In this document: positions 30,650 through 38,399 of the stretch, one piece after another
Numbering within the stretch: the first letter of the stretch is position 1
Layout: each line of letters opens with the position of its first letter
NCBI GenBank assembly: GCA_002772645.1
Contig: PFDK01000003.1
Span: forward strand, 1 to 40,492
Length of the DNA stretch: 40,492 nt
DNA from: Candidatus Pacebacteria bacterium CG10_big_fil_rev_8_21_14_0_10_56_10
GTDB taxonomy: Bacteria; Patescibacteriota; Microgenomatia; UBA1400; PJMF01
Direction: 5' to 3'
Notes under the pieces: model-generated
The model's database searches: none
What the model was told of the DNA's origin: nothing
Seen by the model: the letters and a program-made list of their open reading frames with translations, nothing else
Translations under genes and position numbers: made by a program

Positions 30650-31888
30650 ATGACACTAGTCAGTATTATTACCTTCAGTTTAGTTCTATCGCTGATTGTG
30701 TTTGTCCATGAACTGGGACATTTTTTGGCGGCGATGTGGGCCGGCGTCAAGGTTGAGGAGTTTGGACTGGGTTTTCCGCCGCGAGCAGTCAGACTGTTCA
30801 AGCGTTGGGGGGTGGAGTTTAGCTTAAACTGGGTGCCGTTTGGCGGGTTTGTGAAGATGGAGGGAGAGGAACCGCCTGATGACGCCGGTTGGCCGTCGCG
30901 TCCTCGGCAGTCAGATAAACGGCTGACTCAGCTCTCTGGTCGGCGACAGCCGTTTTACGCCTTGTCTGCGGGCAAGCGGACTGGGGTGATCGTGGCCGGG
31001 GTAGCAGCCAACTTTATTTTTGGGTTGGTGGCGTTCACAGTAGTCTTCTCCCGGGTGGGTATTCCCACTCAGTTGGCAGAACCTCGGGTAGGCCAGGTGG
31101 CGGAGGACTCGCCGGCGGCCCAGGCAGGACTGCCGGCCGATGTGACGATCACCGCTATCCAAGTGCTAGGACCAGACAGTGCTCCTGACCAGTCAGCCGG
31201 TCAACCGAGCGACCAGTCAGCCGACCAGCTACCCGACTTGCCGGCTATCCCAGTCAAGACCCCAGACGATGTTATCGCCGTGGTCAACACCCACCGCGGC
31301 CGGCGGCTGCGGCTGAGCACCACCGGTGAGTGCAACAACCACGTGGCCTGCTCGTCCCAAGCGCAGCAGTTTGACATTTATGCCAGAACGGCCGAGGAAA
31401 CACCCCAGGGCGAGGGCTCGCTGGGAATTGGGTTTACCAACTCAGCGCTGAAGTTCTTCCCGTGGTACGAGATGCCGGTCAGGAGCGCTTGGGTAGGTTT
31501 TCAACAGACTACTATCCTGATCCTGTTAACACTTCAAGGATTGGGACGGGTGTTCCTTCAACTGTTCGGTGGCGTTGTTCCCCAGGATGTGGCCGGTCCG
31601 ATCGGCATTGTTCACCAGGCCCAGCAGAGCGGGATTTTTGAAGAAGGGGCGCTGGCCCTGCTCAATTTTGCCGGCATCATCTCGGTCAGCATCGGAGTGA
31701 TGAACTTACTGCCCATCCCGATTGTCGACGGTGGCCGAGCAGTGTTTGTGGGCTTAGAGCAGGTATTGGGGAGGTCCCGGGCCAGTCGGATCGAGGGCTA
31801 TGCCAACTATGGCGGAATGGCGCTGATTGTGGCGCTGATCGTGGCTGTCACGGTGCTCGACATTTCCCGAATTATCAGCCCGTCTTAA
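30650..31888 (+). CDS. rseP: Site-2 protease RseP (M50 zinc metallopeptidase)
   Basis: The 412-residue protein has the first active-site helix LIVFVHELGHFLAAMWAGV (HExxH), the GFPPRA/VEFSLNWVPFGGFVKMEGE beta-loop region, a PDZ domain with EPRVGQVAEDSPAAQAGLPADV, and the second metal motif VMNLLPIPIVDGGR. In most homologues that last motif has LDGG, so the Val is a small deviation. The PDZ domain contains an inserted Asp/Gln/Ser/Pro-rich stretch (SAPDQSAGQPSDQSADQLPD). RseP cleaves membrane-embedded substrates such as anti-sigma factors. The usual uppS, cdsA and dxr genes between frr and rseP are absent. Confidence 0.95.
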   Translation: MTLVSIITFSLVLSLIVFVHELGHFLAAMWAGVKVEEFGLGFPPRAVRLFKRWGVEFSLNWVPFGGFVKMEGEEPPDDAGWPSRPRQSDKRLTQLSGRRQPFYALSAGKRTGVIVAGVAANFIFGLVAFTVVFSRVGIPTQLAEPRVGQVAEDSPAAQAGLPADVTITAIQVLGPDSAPDQSAGQPSDQSADQLPDLPAIPVKTPDDVIAVVNTHRGRRLRLSTTGECNNHVACSSQAQQFDIYARTAEETPQGEGSLGIGFTNSALKFFPWYEMPVRSAWVGFQQTTILILLTLQGLGRVFLQLFGGVVPQDVAGPIGIVHQAQQSGIFEEGALALLNFAGIISVSIGVMNLLPIPIVDGGRAVFVGLEQVLGRSRASRIEGYANYGGMALIVALIVAVTVLDISRIISPS

Positions 31889-32021
31889 CTTTAGTATGAT
31901 AGGCAGACGGACAAAGTATCAGCTAAAAAATGTCTGGCCGCGGGTATCGGCAACCTAGCTTGCCGCAGTCGCAGTCATTGATAAATGCTCAGCAATTGGG
32001 GACAATAAGATTTAAGAGCGT

Positions 32022-32043
32022 TATAATACAGCCTCCGGAAAGG
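32022..32043 (+). promoter_or_regulatory. -10 box and Shine-Dalgarno sequence of the DUF3048 gene
   Basis: TATAAT (32022-32027) is followed by a leader of about 20 nt containing GGAAAGG (32037-32043), 10 nt before ATG 32054. This gene therefore uses a conventional leader, in contrast to the leaderless genes around it. Confidence 0.6.
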
Positions 32044-32053
32044 TATAAACTCA

Positions 32054-33244
32054 ATGTCAAAAAAGAGCTTAGTGATAGTGTTGCTGTTGTACGTAGTCTC
32101 CGCGGCGCTGTCTTTTGGAGCTTTTTCTATTTTGGCGAGTCGGCCGGTGCCCGCCCAAACCGGGCCCGAGCCGGAGGTGACGGCCAGCAGACTGTCCAGT
32201 CTGCTTGTCATCGACCCTAACGAACCGCTCGACCAAGCTTGCCCGCTTAGCGGCCAGCTTTATACCCAGACTGAGCGGAACGCCTGGGAAGAGAAACGGC
32301 CGCTGGCGGTGATGATCGAGAACGCGCCGGACGCCCGGCCCCAATCAGGCTTGTCTCAGGCAGACGTGGTGTTTGAGGCAGTGGCCGAAGGCGGGGTAAC
32401 CAGGTTTATGGGCCTGTTTTACTGCGATGTCCAGCGCGAGGACACCACTTTGGCTCCGGTCCGCTCAGCCCGAACCTATTTTGTGGACTATGCCTCTGGT
32501 TTTAACTTGCCGCTGTACGTCCACGTGGGCGGGGCCAACGTTCCCGGTCCCACTGACGCGCTGGGCCAGATCAGCGACTACGGTTGGAACGGCCGCAACG
32601 ACCTCAACCAGTTCTCGATTGGTTATCCCACTTTTGTTCGCGACTACAATCGGTTAGAGGGCAAGGCACTGGCTACCGAACACACCATGGTAGCTACCAC
32701 TGAAGGTCTGTGGAAAGTGGCTGCCGAGCGAGGATGGGGCAATGTTGAGCCTGATCGGACCGTTCGCGGCCAAACTGTCGAGGGCAAGCCGTGGCAAGAG
32801 GGCTACCGGAGTTGGCAGTTTGAGGATGGGGAGACCGCCACCGAACCTGTCCAGACCATCAGCTACGAGTTCTGGACGGGCTATGACCAGTACGCCGTTG
32901 ACTGGCAGTACGACCAAGCCACCAATACTTACCTTCGCAGTCACGGCGGGGAGGCCCACATCGACCTTAACAATGATCAGCGAGTGGCGGCAGCCAACGT
33001 CATTGCCCTGCTGACAACCGAGAAGGGCCCGATTAACGAGAAAAAACACATGTTGTACGGCACCACCGGCACCGGAGATGCTCTGATATTCCGCAATGGA
33101 GAAGCGATCGAGGGCAGTTGGTCAAAGCAAGACCGAGAGTCAGAACTAAAGTTTTTTGACGACCGCGGCCGGGAAGTGTCGCTGGCCAGAGGCATGGTGT
33201 GGATCTCGGTGCTCAACGAAGCTACTCAGGTGCAGTACCAATAA
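32054..33244 (+). CDS. DUF3048 (YerB-like) lipoprotein or secreted protein
   Basis: The 396-residue protein has an N-terminal signal or anchor (LVIVLLLYVVSAALSFGAFSILA) and then the DUF3048 core: RPLAVMIENAPDARPQSGLSQADVVFEAVAEGGVTRFMGLFY, PVRSARTYFVDYASGFNLPLYVHVGG, and the C-terminal lobe with YDQATNTYLRSHGGEAHID, NVIALLTTEKG and SWSKQDRESELKFFDDRGREVSLARGMVWISVL. YerB-like proteins are exported; some have peptidoglycan-related or L,D-transpeptidase-linked roles proposed, but the activity is not established. There is no lipobox Cys in the leader. The length is normal for the family. Confidence 0.9.
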   Translation: MSKKSLVIVLLLYVVSAALSFGAFSILASRPVPAQTGPEPEVTASRLSSLLVIDPNEPLDQACPLSGQLYTQTERNAWEEKRPLAVMIENAPDARPQSGLSQADVVFEAVAEGGVTRFMGLFYCDVQREDTTLAPVRSARTYFVDYASGFNLPLYVHVGGANVPGPTDALGQISDYGWNGRNDLNQFSIGYPTFVRDYNRLEGKALATEHTMVATTEGLWKVAAERGWGNVEPDRTVRGQTVEGKPWQEGYRSWQFEDGETATEPVQTISYEFWTGYDQYAVDWQYDQATNTYLRSHGGEAHIDLNNDQRVAAANVIALLTTEKGPINEKKHMLYGTTGTGDALIFRNGEAIEGSWSKQDRESELKFFDDRGREVSLARGMVWISVLNEATQVQYQ

Positions 33245-33322
33245 TTGCCAGCTGTGGCAGTTGGCCGATTTACAGCGTATACATTGACAGCATGAGTAGA
33301 CAGCATCAGTAAACAGAACATC

Positions 33323-33339
33323 GGCATGGATACCATGCC
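33323..33339 (+). promoter_or_regulatory. Palindrome GGCATGG-ATA-CCATGCC before the regulator gene
   Basis: A perfect 7-bp inverted repeat with a 3-nt centre ends 9 nt before ATG 33349, flanked by two copies of CATCGGCAT. It could be an operator for autoregulation by the winged-helix protein or an mRNA hairpin near the start. Confidence 0.5.
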
Positions 33340-33348
33340 CATCGGCAT

Positions 33349-33948
33349 ATGAGTAAACTTCAAGACTTTATGATCTCTCGGACTCGAGCGAGAATGATGG
33401 AGTTGTTCTTCCGGCAACCAGATGAGATGTTTTATGTTCGCGAAATTACCCGAGCAACCAAGGAGGAAATTAACGCCGTCCGGCGCGAGCTGGGGCGGAT
33501 GACCGGCTACGGCCTGTTGCTGAGCGAGCGGCGCGGCAACCGGCTGTACTATCGGCTCAACAAAGCCTACACATACTACCCGGAGTTGTTACAGATGGTA
33601 GCCAAATCAATCGGGCTGGGCGCCAAGATCCGCAAACTGCGCCGCAAGCTGGGTAGTGTGGAGTTCGTGGTGTTCTCGACCAAGTTTGTTCGCGGCCAGC
33701 GACCGCTCCAGGATGAAGTAGATATCTTAGTGATCGGTGACGTGGTTTTGCCCGAACTCCAGGCTTTGGTCAAAGAACAAGAAGAAGAGCTGGGCCGTGA
33801 GATCAAGTTTGCCGTTTTTGACAATGGTGAGTTCACTTTCCGCAAGAACCGCCGAGACCCGTTCATGATGGACATTCTCTACGGCAGCCGGGTAATGGTC
33901 ATCGGCAGTGAAGAAGAGTTCGTGGAACGCCAACGGGCCGGGTTCTAG
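33349..33948 (+). CDS. Winged-helix regulator with a nucleotidyltransferase-like domain
   Basis: The 199-residue protein has an N-terminal winged helix: SRTRARMMELFFRQPDEMFYVREITRATKEEINAVRRELGRMTGYGLLLSERRGNRLYYRLNKAYTYYPEL. The C-terminal half has GSVEFVVFSTKFVRGQRPLQDEVDILVIGDVV, which resembles a MNT-type nucleotidyltransferase fold but lacks the GSxxxG..DxD catalytic set (only DEVDILVIG remains), then DPFMMDILYGSRVMVIGSEEEFV. It is probably a transcription regulator with a degenerate effector domain. Standing alone with a perfect palindrome in front of it, autoregulation is likely. Confidence 0.75.
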   Translation: MSKLQDFMISRTRARMMELFFRQPDEMFYVREITRATKEEINAVRRELGRMTGYGLLLSERRGNRLYYRLNKAYTYYPELLQMVAKSIGLGAKIRKLRRKLGSVEFVVFSTKFVRGQRPLQDEVDILVIGDVVLPELQALVKEQEEELGREIKFAVFDNGEFTFRKNRRDPFMMDILYGSRVMVIGSEEEFVERQRAGF

Positions 33949-33983
33949 AGTTCTAGGGGTTGTTGGAGTTCTTAGGAGTTGTG
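33948..33983 (+). repeat. Imperfect 18-bp tandem duplication
   Basis: GAGTTCTAGGGGTTGTTG is followed directly by GAGTTCTTAGGAGTTGTG. The first unit begins at the last base of the regulator stop codon, so this is probably a local slippage duplication. Confidence 0.5.
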
Positions 33984-34023
33984 GGGTCGCGGTTGATTAT
34001 CAAAGTTTTGCCGGCAGTAGCGC

Positions 34024-35667
34024 TTACTGCTGACGTTGCCTGGCTGCCGAGAGCAGTTGGTCACGGGTGTTCTTTTCTGGTTGCTCTAAGACCACTTCAA
34101 ATAAATGATCGAGAATAGTCCCGATTTCTGGCCCCGGTTTGAGCCCCAGCTCGCGTATCAGGTCGTGGCCGTTAATAGCTAGGTCTGTTACCTCCAGCGG
34201 TTGGTGAAGTTGGGCGATCATTCGTTGCTTCATTTCCTCGAGACGCCAGCTTGTCCGCTTGGCACCGGAGCCCAGTCGGTCAGCCTCACGCAAGTCAAGG
34301 ATGTCGTCGAGATTGTCGAGGTTGACTTTGCGCATAAAGCGGCGAATAGCACCATCAGTATTTTCCGGCTGGTAATGGAACATGTGGTAGCGCACCAGGG
34401 TGAAAACTCGGTCCTGATCTTTCTTTGACAGTCGCAGCCGCTTGGCAATGCTCTTGGCAATCCGGGCGCCGACGACTTCATGGTTATAAAAAGTGATGGT
34501 GTTTTTCTGAAACTGCTGGGTTTGCGGTTTGGAGATGTCGTGAAAGAGGGTGGCCAGTCTGACCACCGCGTCGGGCGAGGGGCACTCACGAAGCGAGTCC
34601 AGGCTGTGCCTCCAAACATCGGTAGTGTGATGGCCACCTTGCTCAACGCCTTTCGTCTCGAGCAGTTCCGGTATAAGCTTGGCCAGCAGCCCGGTTTCGT
34701 CCAGCAGTTCGATGGCCTCAGCGGCAAAATTAGTGGCCAGCATCTTCATAAACTCGTCACCGATCCGCTCCCAACTGACGTGGCCGATCAAGTCCCGGTG
34801 CCGGCAGATGGCGTCAAAAGTCTGCTCGTCGATGCCCATGTTGAGCTGGGCTGATAACCTGACGGCTCTGAGCATCCGCAGGGCATCTTCTTGAAACCGC
34901 TGATGGGGGTCACCGACGGTTTTAATGGTGCCCTGCTGTATGTCGGCCTGACCGCCAAAGGGGTCGATTAGCTGGACTGCTTCTGCTGGAATCGCCAGCC
35001 GCTCGGCAGCGGACCGCCAGTCGGTCCGGTTTATTTGGTGTTCCAGCTGATCAGGGCTGATGGCCAGCGCCATGGCATTGATGGTGAAGTCTCGCCTGGC
35101 CAAATCTTCCGAAAGAGAACTGCCCCAGCTCACTTGGCTGGGTCGGCGATGGTCGTGGTACGAGCTTTCCGAACGGAAGGTAGTGATCTGGTAGTTGGGG
35201 TGGTTTTGGCCGGGCCCAGAAGCCGTGGCGTCATCGTCAGCTTGGTTTGCTGAGCGCTGAAGAGAGCGATGGACTTTGCCGGCCCTGGCCAAGTCAATGA
35301 TCCGGTCCGAGGCCGGTCGCGAGCGGTGGTGGGCCGGCTGCTGTTGCTCAGCATTCTCGGCCGTGTCTCGGCCCAGCTGGGCTAGGGCTTGCCGGTGAGT
35401 CAGGCTGACTGTCCCAAACTCGTTTTCGTAAAAACTTTCCGGGAACAAAGCCATGATCTGGTCAGGGGTAGCATCGGTAGTAAAGTCAAAGTCGATCACA
35501 CCACTGGGCTCACTGGGCGTCCGCTCACCGCTTGTTGGCCCAGGTAAGCGGTGACTGACCAGCACGTCGCGGACCGCCCCGCCCACGATGTAAGCCTGGT
35601 GGCCGGCCACCGTTAGGGAACGGAGGATAAACAACACCGGTAGAGGAAGGATGAGATCTTGCTCCAT
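34024..35667 (-). CDS. cca: CCA-adding enzyme / tRNA nucleotidyltransferase with HD domain
   Basis: Class II tRNA nucleotidyltransferase. The head begins AYIVGGAVRDVL (GG..R), then DFDFTTDATPDQIMALFP (catalytic DxD), and RRDFTINAMAL closes the neck. EDALRMLRAVRLSAQLNM is the ATP/CTP-selecting region and LFHDISKP the HD motif of a C-terminal phosphohydrolase-type domain. At 547 residues it is longer than usual (about 400-480). Two low-complexity insertions explain this: about 20 residues before the DxD and about 70 (Gln/His/Ser/Asp-rich) between FGTVSLTH and ITTFRSES. It restores the CCA end, which the tRNA-Glu here needs. Confidence 0.93.
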   Translation of the reverse strand: MEQDLILPLPVLFILRSLTVAGHQAYIVGGAVRDVLVSHRLPGPTSGERTPSEPSGVIDFDFTTDATPDQIMALFPESFYENEFGTVSLTHRQALAQLGRDTAENAEQQQPAHHRSRPASDRIIDLARAGKVHRSLQRSANQADDDATASGPGQNHPNYQITTFRSESSYHDHRRPSQVSWGSSLSEDLARRDFTINAMALAISPDQLEHQINRTDWRSAAERLAIPAEAVQLIDPFGGQADIQQGTIKTVGDPHQRFQEDALRMLRAVRLSAQLNMGIDEQTFDAICRHRDLIGHVSWERIGDEFMKMLATNFAAEAIELLDETGLLAKLIPELLETKGVEQGGHHTTDVWRHSLDSLRECPSPDAVVRLATLFHDISKPQTQQFQKNTITFYNHEVVGARIAKSIAKRLRLSKKDQDRVFTLVRYHMFHYQPENTDGAIRRFMRKVNLDNLDDILDLREADRLGSGAKRTSWRLEEMKQRMIAQLHQPLEVTDLAINGHDLIRELGLKPGPEIGTILDHLFEVVLEQPEKNTRDQLLSAARQRQQ

Positions 35668-35861
35668 GAGCCGATTAGTTCAGGGTGGCGTCAGGTCCAA
35701 CAACATCTCAAGTATACCAGGGCAACCCGGTGGCAAGTGGCCCAGACACTCACCTTTGCAGCATCATTTTGTTGAGGTGATTGGCGTGTGAAGCGCGCTT
35801 AGGTTCAACCCCGCCAGATTTAACGCCAGATTTAACTCTCCTCAGATATCCGGTAATTGGT

Positions 35862-35867
35862 TACACT
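35862..35867 (+). promoter_or_regulatory. -10 box (TACACT) of recJ, leaderless type
   Basis: TACACT, TAGGCCG, then ATG 35875: a 7-nt gap. It overlaps the first codons of the longer track ORF (TTG 35857), favouring the ATG. Confidence 0.55.
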
Positions 35868-35874
35868 TAGGCCG

Positions 35875-37572
35875 ATGCGCTGGCACCTTTCCCAACCGTC
35901 CCTGCCGCGTGGCCCCGACCAGGTGATTGATCTAGTGTTGGCCAACCGCGGCGTCAGCGACCGTCAGTCGTTCCTTGGCCCAGCCCATCCTAGTTCGCTC
36001 AGCCCGGCCAGGGTAGGAATTGACGACGACCAGCTGCGCCGGGCGGTGGACAGACTGGACCAAGCCCGCCGCCGCCGGCAAAAAGTGGCGGTGTTTGGTG
36101 ACTACGACGTGGACGGCATCTGCGCTGCCGCGGTGCTATGGCAAACCCTATACCGAGGCGGGTGGCAGGTAATGCCGTTTATTCCGCACCGACAGCGTCA
36201 TGGCTATGGTCTGACCGATGCTGCCCTGCGCTCGGTGCGGGCCGACCACCAACCGGACCTGATCGTGACGGTGGACAACGGCATCGTGGCCTTAGAACAG
36301 GTCAAACGGTTGGTAGACCAAGGCATCGACGTCATCGTTACCGACCACCACCTGCCCGAAGAGCGGGCCGGCCGGCAGCTGCTGCCGCCGGCCACGGCGG
36401 TAGTTCACACCACCCAGCTGTGCGGGACGACGGTAGCCTGGGTGCTGGCTCGGGAAGTGGCCCGGCAGTTGCTTGATGAGAGTGATGATCAGGCCATCAA
36501 CGATCAGCTAGACTTGGCCGGCTTAGCCACCATCGCTGACCAGGTAAAGCTCCATGACGCCAACCGGTCGTTTGCGTTCCACGGCATCGAGGCCCTGCGC
36601 CGGACCGGGCGGCCGGGCTTGACGGCGCTGATCGCTCAGGCCGGGATTGACCAACAACGGATCTCGGCCGGTCAGGTTGGCTTCGGGCTGGCGCCCCGGA
36701 TCAACGCTATGGGCCGGCTCGATGATGGGCTGGCGGCGTTGAGAATGCTGTGTACCGGCGACCCGGCTCAAGCCAATCGCCAAGCCGCTCTTCTTGACCA
36801 GACTAACTTAGACCGGCGCAACCTGACTAAAGAAGCGATCGACACAGCCCTGGCCCAAGCCGATGACTGGCAAGATGAGCACTTGATCGTGGCGGCGTCA
36901 CCCCTGTTTCACCAAGGCGTGGTGGGGCTGGTGGCCGGTCGGCTAGTCGAGCAGTTTGCTAAGCCGGCTATCGTGATGAGCGTTGATGACAAGGTTGTCA
37001 AGGCCTCTGCGCGGTCCATTCCGGGTGTGGACATCGTCGAACTGGTCCGCCAGGTTAGGGATGACTTGTTAGACGTTGGCGGCCACCCAATGGCGGCCGG
37101 TTTTTCGTTGGCGCCCGCCAAACTGGAGGCGGTCACCAGCCGGCTCTACGAACTGGCCCGGCGGCAGATCAGTCCGGAACTGCTCGAGCCCGCGGTGGTG
37201 ATTGACTGCCGCTTGCCGCCGGAGTTGGTAGGGCTGGAGCTGGTTGGGGAGCTGGAGCGGCTGGAGCCCCACGGCAGCGGCAACCCCCGACCAACTTTTT
37301 TGCTGGAGGGCTGGCGCCTCGACCAGTTTTCCACCGTTGGTAAAGAAAACAGCCACTTGAAGTTGCGGTTGAGCCGCGGCGGCCAGCGGGTTACTGGTAT
37401 GGGGTGGAGACTGGCTAGGTTGTCCGGTTTGCTGACGGCCCCGGGGGATGTCCCCGGCCACCCCCAGCTGGACTTGGTAGTAGAGCTGGAGCGCAACCAC
37501 TGGAACGGCCGGACTAGCCTGCAGTTGGTGGTCAGGCAGTTTCGGCTTGACCGACAGCGCCGGAGTAGCTAA
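35875..37572 (+). CDS. recJ: Single-stranded-DNA exonuclease RecJ
   Basis: From ATG 35875 the protein has 565 residues, the usual length. DHH-family motifs appear in order: KVAVFGDYDVDGICAAAVL (motif I), DLIVTVDNGI (II), DVIVTDHHLPEE (III, DHH), LAGLATIADQVKL (IV), then the DHHA1 part with IVAASPLFHQGVVGLVAGRLVEQFAKPAIVM, SARSIPGVDIVEL and VGGHPMAAGFSL, and a C-terminal OB-like domain with EPHGSGNPRPTFLLEG. RecJ degrades single strands 5'-3' in recombination and base-excision repair. It is convergent with the unknown gene at 37617. Confidence 0.95.
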   Translation: MRWHLSQPSLPRGPDQVIDLVLANRGVSDRQSFLGPAHPSSLSPARVGIDDDQLRRAVDRLDQARRRRQKVAVFGDYDVDGICAAAVLWQTLYRGGWQVMPFIPHRQRHGYGLTDAALRSVRADHQPDLIVTVDNGIVALEQVKRLVDQGIDVIVTDHHLPEERAGRQLLPPATAVVHTTQLCGTTVAWVLAREVARQLLDESDDQAINDQLDLAGLATIADQVKLHDANRSFAFHGIEALRRTGRPGLTALIAQAGIDQQRISAGQVGFGLAPRINAMGRLDDGLAALRMLCTGDPAQANRQAALLDQTNLDRRNLTKEAIDTALAQADDWQDEHLIVAASPLFHQGVVGLVAGRLVEQFAKPAIVMSVDDKVVKASARSIPGVDIVELVRQVRDDLLDVGGHPMAAGFSLAPAKLEAVTSRLYELARRQISPELLEPAVVIDCRLPPELVGLELVGELERLEPHGSGNPRPTFLLEGWRLDQFSTVGKENSHLKLRLSRGGQRVTGMGWRLARLSGLLTAPGDVPGHPQLDLVVELERNHWNGRTSLQLVVRQFRLDRQRRSS

Positions 37573-37616
37573 GTGGCAGCTGGGGAAATAAATTAGTTCA
37601 GCCCTTCGGCCGCTGA

Positions 37617-38135
37617 TCACTGATCAAAGATTGAGGGTTTTCGTTTTTTTGGAGGTCTATCAGTCCAATTAGGCCAGTTTCCGTTCGGCCCAAGCGACAA
37701 AATCTCCACCAAGGTCAATACCGAATCAATAAGCTCCGCCTGTTCTTGCTCTAAAAACTGCTTGCCAACCCTGTTTTCCAAGCTTTCAATCCTCCGGCCC
37801 AAATCCTCACTGTGACCCGTATTGTCACCGGAAACCGTCTTCACTCGGAGCCGTAAATTATTCAGAAATATAAGCAGGATTAGGCCAATTTCGTATTGAT
37901 ACTTTTGTTGATACTCTTGCCCATCTTTTTTTGTTTCGGCATTCTCCATAGCCACACCGGATGCGGAGTCTATGAATTCACTCTGCCGAACTTCAGTGCT
38001 GTTGACTTCTTTAATTAGCTCGACCGTCTCTTTAAGTAGCTGTTGTTGCTCGAGGGTTAAGAGAGTCCGGAACGCTTGATCAGCGGTTAACCGCGCCTCG
38101 GGTGGCAGCTGGGAGGGGTAAGGCGTCTCGGACAT
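37617..38135 (-). CDS. Helical protein of unknown function
   Basis: The 172-residue protein (MSETPYPSQLPPEARLTADQAFRTLLTLEQQQLL) is almost entirely predicted helix with charged heptad-like stretches (KETVELIKEVNSTEV, LGRRIESLENRVGKQFLEQEQAELIDSVLTLVEIL) and one more hydrophobic segment (YEIGLILLIFLNNLRL). Its C-terminus is Trp/Pro/Lys-rich. Codon use is less GC-rich than in neighbours, which may mean recent arrival. No family is recognised. It is convergent with recJ. Confidence 0.6.
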   Translation of the reverse strand: MSETPYPSQLPPEARLTADQAFRTLLTLEQQQLLKETVELIKEVNSTEVRQSEFIDSASGVAMENAETKKDGQEYQQKYQYEIGLILLIFLNNLRLRVKTVSGDNTGHSEDLGRRIESLENRVGKQFLEQEQAELIDSVLTLVEILSLGPNGNWPNWTDRPPKKRKPSIFDQ

Positions 38136-38301
38136 TGGCTGTGGTCACTTAGAAACCATGGTACTTAACGGGCTGTACCACTTTACTTGATTTTCTTAGG
38201 CTGGTGACGGTCAGCGGTGATCATTAGTAACCAATATTTCGACTACCCCAGCCTGACGAAAAAAGTATTATAACAGTTTTTGACAGCCATATAGCTTTAT
38301 T

Positions 38302-38331
38302 TTGGAGGCAGGCTGGAAATCCTGCTACAAT
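38302..38331 (+). promoter_or_regulatory. aspS promoter with inverted repeat in the spacer
   Basis: TTGGAG (38302-38307), an 18-nt spacer and TACAAT (38326-38331). The spacer is a GCAGG-ctggaaat-CCTGC inverted repeat filling the space between the hexamers. The leader of about 60 nt to ATG 38400 is too short for a T-box. Confidence 0.5.
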
Positions 38332-38399
38332 CAACTGTCTGTTGCCTGAGGTGGCAGCGGGAAGTACTAGTAACCACTCTACCGCAGTAAAGACAAGAG

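Noticed and set aside
38340-38399. T-box-like GGTGGCAGCGGG in the aspS leader
   Set aside because: The leader is only about 60 nt and has no specifier stem or terminator; the T-box consensus is not matched.
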